Shown: one piece after another, positions 35,385 to 37,072 of the stretch | Position numbering within the stretch: the stretch's first letter is position 1 | Layout: each line of letters starts with the position of its first letter | Origin: Euryarchaeota archaeon UBA202 | GTDB taxonomy: Archaea; Thermoplasmatota; E2; UBA202 | Length of the DNA stretch: 37,072 nt | Direction: 5' to 3' | Assembly (NCBI GenBank): GCA_002502685.1 | Contig: DAQA01000031.1 | Span: forward strand, 1-37,072 | The notes under the pieces: generated by a model | Told to the model about the DNA's origin: nothing | Database searches by the model: none | What the model saw: the letters and a program-made list of their open reading frames with translations, nothing else | Made by a program: the position numbers and the translations under genes

Positions 35385-36068
35385 TTATTGAGAAAAATAT
35401 GTAAGTGCTAATTGGATGAAATTAAAAAAATAGTGTGCCGATATGGGGGCAAGAATATTTTTTGTTTTTATTAAGAGAAGACCAAAAATTAAGCCAATAA
35501 AAAACGGGATTACAATCTGTAATGGATTTTGATATGCTAAATGTGCAAAGCCAAATAAAATAGAGGTAATAACAATGCCTATCAGGGGTGTAGTAAGACC
35601 CATTAATTTTGGTTGAAGAAATCCTCTGAAAAAGATTTCTTCACTTATTGATGAAAGTAAGGGTATAATGATAACAAGGGGAACTGTAAGTGTTTCAGCG
35701 ATGCTTTCACTTAGAGGATTATCTGGAGGTGTATATCCTATTTGTATAAGTATATAGAAAATTAGACCAAGGAAGAATAATATAATAACGGCTGAGGAAG
35801 ACCCAAGAAGTATACTGTATCCAATATTTTTTTTGGTGAAATAGAGATTTTTTAATGATGTATAAAGGTTACTGCTATAAAATAACATGTTTTCTAGTAC
35901 TGATGACCCACATAAAACGACCATATTTATAAGAAGTGAGGATATGAGTAAAGAGGCAGAAAAATCTATCTCGGGGGATGTAAATAGAAAGGATAATATG
36001 GATAAGCCATACAGAAAAATCAAAGTTGCTGCAAGAATAAAATATCCTGTTATTTTGCCCATCTTCAT
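35385..36068 (-). CDS. CPBP family intramembrane metalloprotease (Abi/CAAX-type)
   Basis: The 227-residue integral membrane protein has about six to eight TM helices. It carries the three CPBP motifs: SEEIFFRGFLQ (paired glutamates and arginine), FGFAHLAYQNP (second-motif histidine) and APISAHYFFNFIQL (HxxxN). These mark an Rce1-like glutamate-dependent membrane protease. Bacterial relatives act in bacteriocin immunity or signal processing; the archaeal substrate is unknown. The ATG at 36068 follows a TATA element at leaderless distance. It appears monocistronic. Confidence 0.9.
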   Translation of the reverse strand: MKMGKITGYFILAATLIFLYGLSILSFLFTSPEIDFSASLLISSLLINMVVLCGSSVLENMLFYSSNLYTSLKNLYFTKKNIGYSILLGSSSAVIILFFLGLIFYILIQIGYTPPDNPLSESIAETLTVPLVIIIPLLSSISEEIFFRGFLQPKLMGLTTPLIGIVITSILFGFAHLAYQNPLQIVIPFFIGLIFGLLLIKTKNILAPISAHYFFNFIQLALTYFSQ

Positions 36069-36090
36069 TTTTAGTGTCTTAATTACATAG

Positions 36091-36100
36091 ATATTTTAAA
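36091..36100 (-). promoter_or_regulatory. TATA box of the CPBP protease gene
   Basis: TTTAAAATAT on the minus strand lies about 27 nt from the ATG at 36068, consistent with a leaderless transcript. Confidence 0.45.
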
Positions 36101-36350
36101 GGTTTTGAATACTCTTGATTTATTGTTGTGTTCATTAGGTGTTGACTTCTTAACAATATATTTTTATTAGATCTAAATAATTGTTTACGGATACGGCCCC
36201 CGGTTCACTTAATAGGATATCACGCAGGGATAAGTTTTAGATTATTGAAAATGGTAATTTTCATATCGTTTTTTATATATGTTTTCTATTTATTCCTTTA
36301 AAAGATAATAAAAAAGGATAATATCGATAGAAAAGTAATTTGGTGAAGTA

Positions 36351-36590
36351 ATGATACAAGCATATATCTTGATCCGTACTCGCATAGGAACTATGGGTGC
36401 CGCGGTCAAAAAAATGAAGGATTTACAGTGCATTGAAAATATCTCTGTGGTTGCTGGGGATTATGATATTATTGCCAAGAGCAATGTAGAAAGCTTAGAG
36501 GCACTAATGGAACTTACAGATAGGATTCAAGAAATACCCGGTATAGAAAGAACAAATACCTTAGTGATTGAAAAGGAAATCACCCAGTGA
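36351..36590 (+). CDS. Stand-alone Lrp/AsnC ligand-binding (RAM) domain protein
   Basis: The 79-residue protein is a single RAM (AsnC_trans_reg) domain: IQAYILIRTRIGT, then ENISVVAGDYDIIAKSNVES, then RIQEIPGIERTNTLVIEKE. It lacks the helix-turn-helix of Lrp regulators. Such stand-alone domains form oligomers that bind amino acids or act as partners of full Lrp proteins. A ribosome-binding site GGTGA is 4 nt upstream. A transporter-like gene starts 3 nt downstream, so the two are probably one operon. Confidence 0.88.
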   Translation: MIQAYILIRTRIGTMGAAVKKMKDLQCIENISVVAGDYDIIAKSNVESLEALMELTDRIQEIPGIERTNTLVIEKEITQ

Positions 36591-36593
36591 TAG

Positions 36594-37072
36594 ATGATCA
36601 TTAGAAAAAAATATCTTTTTTATGTTCTCACAATTATTTCCTTATTACTCGCTGCGATTGTTTCTACATTTGATAATGCTATCACCTATTTTTATTGTCG
36701 GCGTTCTTATTACTTTTTTGCTTTCCCTGTTTCTCTCTATTCCCGTTCGACAGAAAAAAATTGGGTCATTTATTGATCCTTCTTTTACGGGTCTACAAGT
36801 TATAAAATGGCAAGAAATCAAATATCACCTCCTCGCAGGTATAGGGAATGCAGTATCCACAATAGGCTGGCTATATTTAGGTTTTATCAATTATGGTTAA
36901 TCCATCCACTGTCTTGCCGTTTTATCAAATTGTTATATTGTATCTCCTTTTGCTAGAATCAATTACAGAAAAAAATGCTCCTACCTTAACCGAGATCCAA
37001 TCCTCCATTATTGTTGCCTTTGGAGCCATTATGGGATCAATTTCTCTTGCAGGATTTAACCTGTCAACCTTG
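36594..37072 (+). pseudogene. EamA/DMT-like transporter with two frameshifts, cut by the window edge
   Basis: Three consecutive frames join into one hydrophobic protein. Frame one (ATG 36594) gives KYLFYVLTIISLLLAAIVS and FDNAITYF. Removing one T from the T5 run near 36686-36690 continues as IVGVLITFLLSLFLSIPVR through HLLAGIGNAVSTIGWLYLGF. Removing one T near 36897-36898 continues as NPSTVLPFYQIVILYLLLLE and GAIMGSISLAGFNL to the window end. The pattern (GNA, a proline-rich helix start, E...APT, GAIMGS) resembles EamA drug/metabolite transporters. Both changes are single extra T bases, so decay or sequencing error are both possible. Follows the RAM gene by 3 nt. Confidence 0.55.

Noticed and set aside
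1..37072. CRISPR arrays, complete insertion sequences and rRNA genes
   Set aside because: I looked for regular direct repeats with spacers, terminal inverted repeats around transposase genes, and rRNA signatures, and saw none.

Overview
The window is archaeal chromosomal DNA, AT-rich and densely coded. Archaeal markers are eL37, an LSm/Sm protein, an EF-2 with the diphthamide-site histidine, archaeal uS12 and uS7, an e-MtaB-type methylthiotransferase, a tRNA-Glu with an intron at the canonical 37/38 site, TATA boxes about 26 nt from leaderless or near-leaderless starts, ADP-forming acyl-CoA synthetase with indolepyruvate:ferredoxin oxidoreductase, and PGF-CTERM surface proteins. DNA gyrase, a bacterial-type GlnRS and a class II ribonucleotide reductase point to a euryarchaeal lineage with bacterial imports. 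A Thermoplasmatota-like relative is my best guess, by inference only.

Layout. 1-4.5 kb: mtaB, convergent with a tightly coupled acdB-iorA-iorB operon (aryl-pyruvate oxidation to aryl-CoA, then ATP). 4.9-9.3 kb: gyrB-gyrA. 9.5-10.7 kb: a PKD-domain surface protein. 10.9-13.1 kb: a glutamine-decoding cassette of tRNA-Gln(CTG), glnS, tRNA-Gln(TTG) and tRNA-Glu(TTC, with intron). 13.1-17.3 kb: a gene-poor, decaying stretch with a MacB-like ABC pair carrying in-frame TGA codons, a single-PAS protein, and a frameshifted remnant of the C-terminal part of an NAD+-dependent DNA ligase. 17.3-18.9 kb: mannosyl-3-phosphoglycerate phosphatase and two small proteins. 18.9-22.1 kb: the rps12-rps7-fusA translation operon. 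22.2-25.0 kb: nrdJ, then lsm-rpl37e. 25.1-31.1 kb: an RND-type membrane protein, a DUF21/CBS membrane protein and an ABC-2 exporter pair. 31.3-35.3 kb: aminotransferase, 5-formyl-THF cyclo-ligase and a beta-propeller/PKD surface protein on one strand. 35.4-37.07 kb: a CPBP protease, a stand-alone RAM-domain protein and a frameshifted EamA-like transporter cut by the window edge.

The most notable item is the glutamine cassette. Most archaea make Gln-tRNA by amidating Glu-tRNA with GatDE and lack GlnRS. Here a bacterial-type GlnRS lies between two tRNA-Gln genes that both have discriminator base G73, as bacterial GlnRS substrates do, yet keep an archaeal A1-U72 first pair. I infer a transferred synthetase with co-adapted tRNAs. 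Other points of interest are the two TGA-interrupted ABC genes, the ligA remnant, and two surface proteins sharing a PKD plus PGF-CTERM plan.
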